Origin: JBBRVP01 sp038246785
Lineage (GTDB): Bacteria; Actinomycetota; Actinomycetes; Jiangellales; Jiangellaceae
Direction of reading: 5' to 3'
Assembly (NCBI GenBank): GCA_038246785.1
Contig: JBBRVP010000023.1
Location: 1-48,590, forward strand
DNA length: 48,590 nucleotides
Positions 47,515 through 48,590 of the stretch are shown here, piece by piece. The translations under genes and the position numbers were made by a program. The notes beneath the pieces were generated by a model that did no database searches, had not been told where the DNA came from, and saw only the letters and a program-made list of their open reading frames with translations. Each line of letters begins with the position of its first letter. Position 1 is the first letter of the stretch.

Positions 47515-48395
47515 CGGCGGCGCTGCCGCGGGTCGCGGGCCGGCGCGACGTCTGCATGGCCCAGCAGCCAGGCCAATGCAGCAAGACAGGCCAGCAGGAT
47601 CGCCCCGATCGGGACGGTGACCGCCCAGTCGGGCCGGTTCCCCCGGGCGCCCGCGACCAGCGGCGTGACCAGGATCGGCAGGCTGGTCAGCGCGAGCCAG
47701 GTCAGCTGGCCGGGGGCGGTGGTGTACCCCAGCCGGTGGCGGCGCAGCAGCAGGACCCCGCTGGTCGCCGTCGCGGGCAGGAAGAACGCCAGGTCCAGGA
47801 CATGCACGGGGTTGGTGGGCACTCGCAAGGCGTTCGCGCTGCGCGATGGCCCGCCCGAGAGCAGGTCGGGGACGATCTCGCTGAGCCACAGCAGCGCGAA
47901 CAGGACGGCGATGGCGATGAGGAGCCAGGCGGGCCACCGCAGGGCGCCGCCGGCGAAGGACTCCCTGACGGCGCTCATGTCCACCGTGGCGAGCCCGCCG
48001 ATGAGGGCGAACGTGGCCAGGCCAAGGACGGCGACCCACACCAGGAACAGCGGCCCGAAGTGGACGGAGAACGCGTAGATCGCGTAGTTGTAGACGGTGA
48101 AGGCGAGACACCCCAACCAGACGAGGTAGGCGCGCAGGTGTCCGCGGTGCGCTTGCCAGCCGAGGATGACGAGCAGGGGGGCCACGAGCAGCAGGCCGAC
48201 CAGGTCCTGCGCCGTCGCAGCATCGGCCAGAGCCGTGGTCTCACGGCCGTAGATGTCGGCGGGCGCCACCAGCCCCACCACACTGCCCGCCGCGGAGAGC
48301 AACGCGGCGGCAACCGCCAGCCAGAACCACCGCCCGGACAGCCGGTCCGGCCGAGGCTCCTCGCTCAACTCACCCACCGGGTTCACGATGCACAT
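47511..48395 (-). CDS. Multi-pass membrane protein of unknown function
   Basis: 294 residues with about seven TM helices: WFWLAVAAALLSAAGSVVGL, LVGLLLVAPLLVILGWQAHR, LVWLGCLAFTVYNYAIYAFS, FLVWVAVLGLATFALIGGLA, WLLIAIAVLFALLWLSEIVP, VLDLAFFLPATATSGVLLLR, IGAILLACLAALAWLLGHAD. The Y-N-Y-A-I-Y-A-F-S-V-H-F block is distinctive and recurs in unassigned actinobacterial proteins. GTG at 48386 is an alternative start. It forms a two-gene operon with the DUF6920-like gene, so both may act on the same envelope process. Confidence 0.75.
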   Translation of the reverse strand: MCIVNPVGELSEEPRPDRLSGRWFWLAVAAALLSAAGSVVGLVAPADIYGRETTALADAATAQDLVGLLLVAPLLVILGWQAHRGHLRAYLVWLGCLAFTVYNYAIYAFSVHFGPLFLVWVAVLGLATFALIGGLATVDMSAVRESFAGGALRWPAWLLIAIAVLFALLWLSEIVPDLLSGGPSRSANALRVPTNPVHVLDLAFFLPATATSGVLLLRRHRLGYTTAPGQLTWLALTSLPILVTPLVAGARGNRPDWAVTVPIGAILLACLAALAWLLGHADVAPARDPRQRRR

Positions 48396-48503
48396 CTACT
48401 GGCGCATCTGGGCTCGAGCCTTAGCGATCGATCGGACAGTCAGCAGGGCGACCCTGTGCGTCAGGCTGAGGTGAGACACCCCGGGTAGGGTCTGCTCCCT
48501 TCA

Positions 48504-48523
48504 AGAACAGGGCGAGAACAGGG
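48504..48523 (+). promoter_or_regulatory. 11-bp-spaced direct repeat AGAACAGGG before the last gene
   Basis: AGAACAGGG at 48504-48512 and 48515-48523, exactly 11 bp apart, ending 15 bp before the ATG at 48539. One-turn spacing suggests a tandem-dimer regulator; purine-rich GGG may also aid ribosome binding. Confidence 0.4.
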
Positions 48524-48538
48524 TTGATCACGTTGACG

Positions 48539-48590
48539 ATGACCAGTACGGACCTGCACCCGGTGGTGCCGGTCGATGATGGGGCCGTGG
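48539..48590 (+). CDS. Start of an unidentified gene, cut by the window edge
   Basis: ATG at 48539 opens MTSTDLHPVVPVDDGAV, running off the end. Too short to assign. It is divergent from the membrane gene at 48395. Confidence 0.4.
   Translation, partial: MTSTDLHPVVPVDDGAV

Overview
This 48.6 kb window is very GC-rich and densely coded, with many GTG starts, overlapping ATGA/GTGA stop-start junctions and many genes whose start codon lies 6-8 nt after a -10-like hexamer (leaderless style). It holds a mycothiol glycosyltransferase (MshA), CarD, a PhoU/SenX3-RegX3 phosphate-sensing locus, a DUF2516 protein and a F420-type nitroreductase homologue. Together these point to an actinomycete (Actinomycetota), probably not a mycolate producer. 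Genus cannot be fixed from sequence alone.

Region 0-10.9 kb: start of a sugar-nucleotide epimerase (minus, cut by the window edge), a divergent TetR/MMPL exporter pair with two operator-like repeats, then a run of housekeeping genes: small membrane protein, nitrobindin, Fur-family regulator, YgfZ, D-aminoacyl-tRNA deacylase, BKACE enzyme, asparaginase, histidine phosphatase, DUF4230. An aldo/keto reductase with a one-base frameshift and a Phd/VapBC-like toxin-antitoxin pair follow.

Region 10.9-17.2 kb: an envelope glycosylation locus with a cytoplasmic GT2-GtrA fusion, a Gly/Pro/Gln-rich single-pass membrane protein, a PhoP-like response regulator with its histidine kinase, and an ArnT-like GT39 transferase. 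Three genes (GT2-GtrA, response regulator, GT39) carry upstream the same array: NCACAG-N5-NCACAG-N16-NCACAG-N10-GANNCT-N6/7-ATG. A shorter version (two half-sites 11 bp apart) lies on the minus strand before the Gly/Pro/Gln-rich gene. This looks like a self-contained, autoregulated regulon and is the main finding of the window.

Region 17.2-36.5 kb: core genome. XRE regulator plus HbhA-like Lys/Ala-rich protein; dTDP-rhamnose genes rmlC-rmlB and divergent rmlA; L,D-transpeptidase; mshA-ybjN; gpmA; phoU divergent from senX3-regX3 with a three-unit PHO box; lipoprotein; UbiA prenyltransferase; carD; ispD-ispF; acetyltransferase; class II amidotransferase; cysS-rlmB; another acetyltransferase.

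Region 36.5-48.6 kb: an accessory zone of eroded genes. It includes a protein with a secretory phospholipase A2 CC-x-x-HD-x-C motif flanked by direct repeats, an aminoglycoside-phosphotransferase-like gene, a deleted IS21-type element, and remnants of DinB, TetR, GNAT, MMPL, SDR and a possible abortive-infection gene. Interspersed intact genes are SRPBCC, TetR with a divergent nitroreductase and membrane protein, a lipoprotein, and a DUF6920-like protein paired with a membrane protein.
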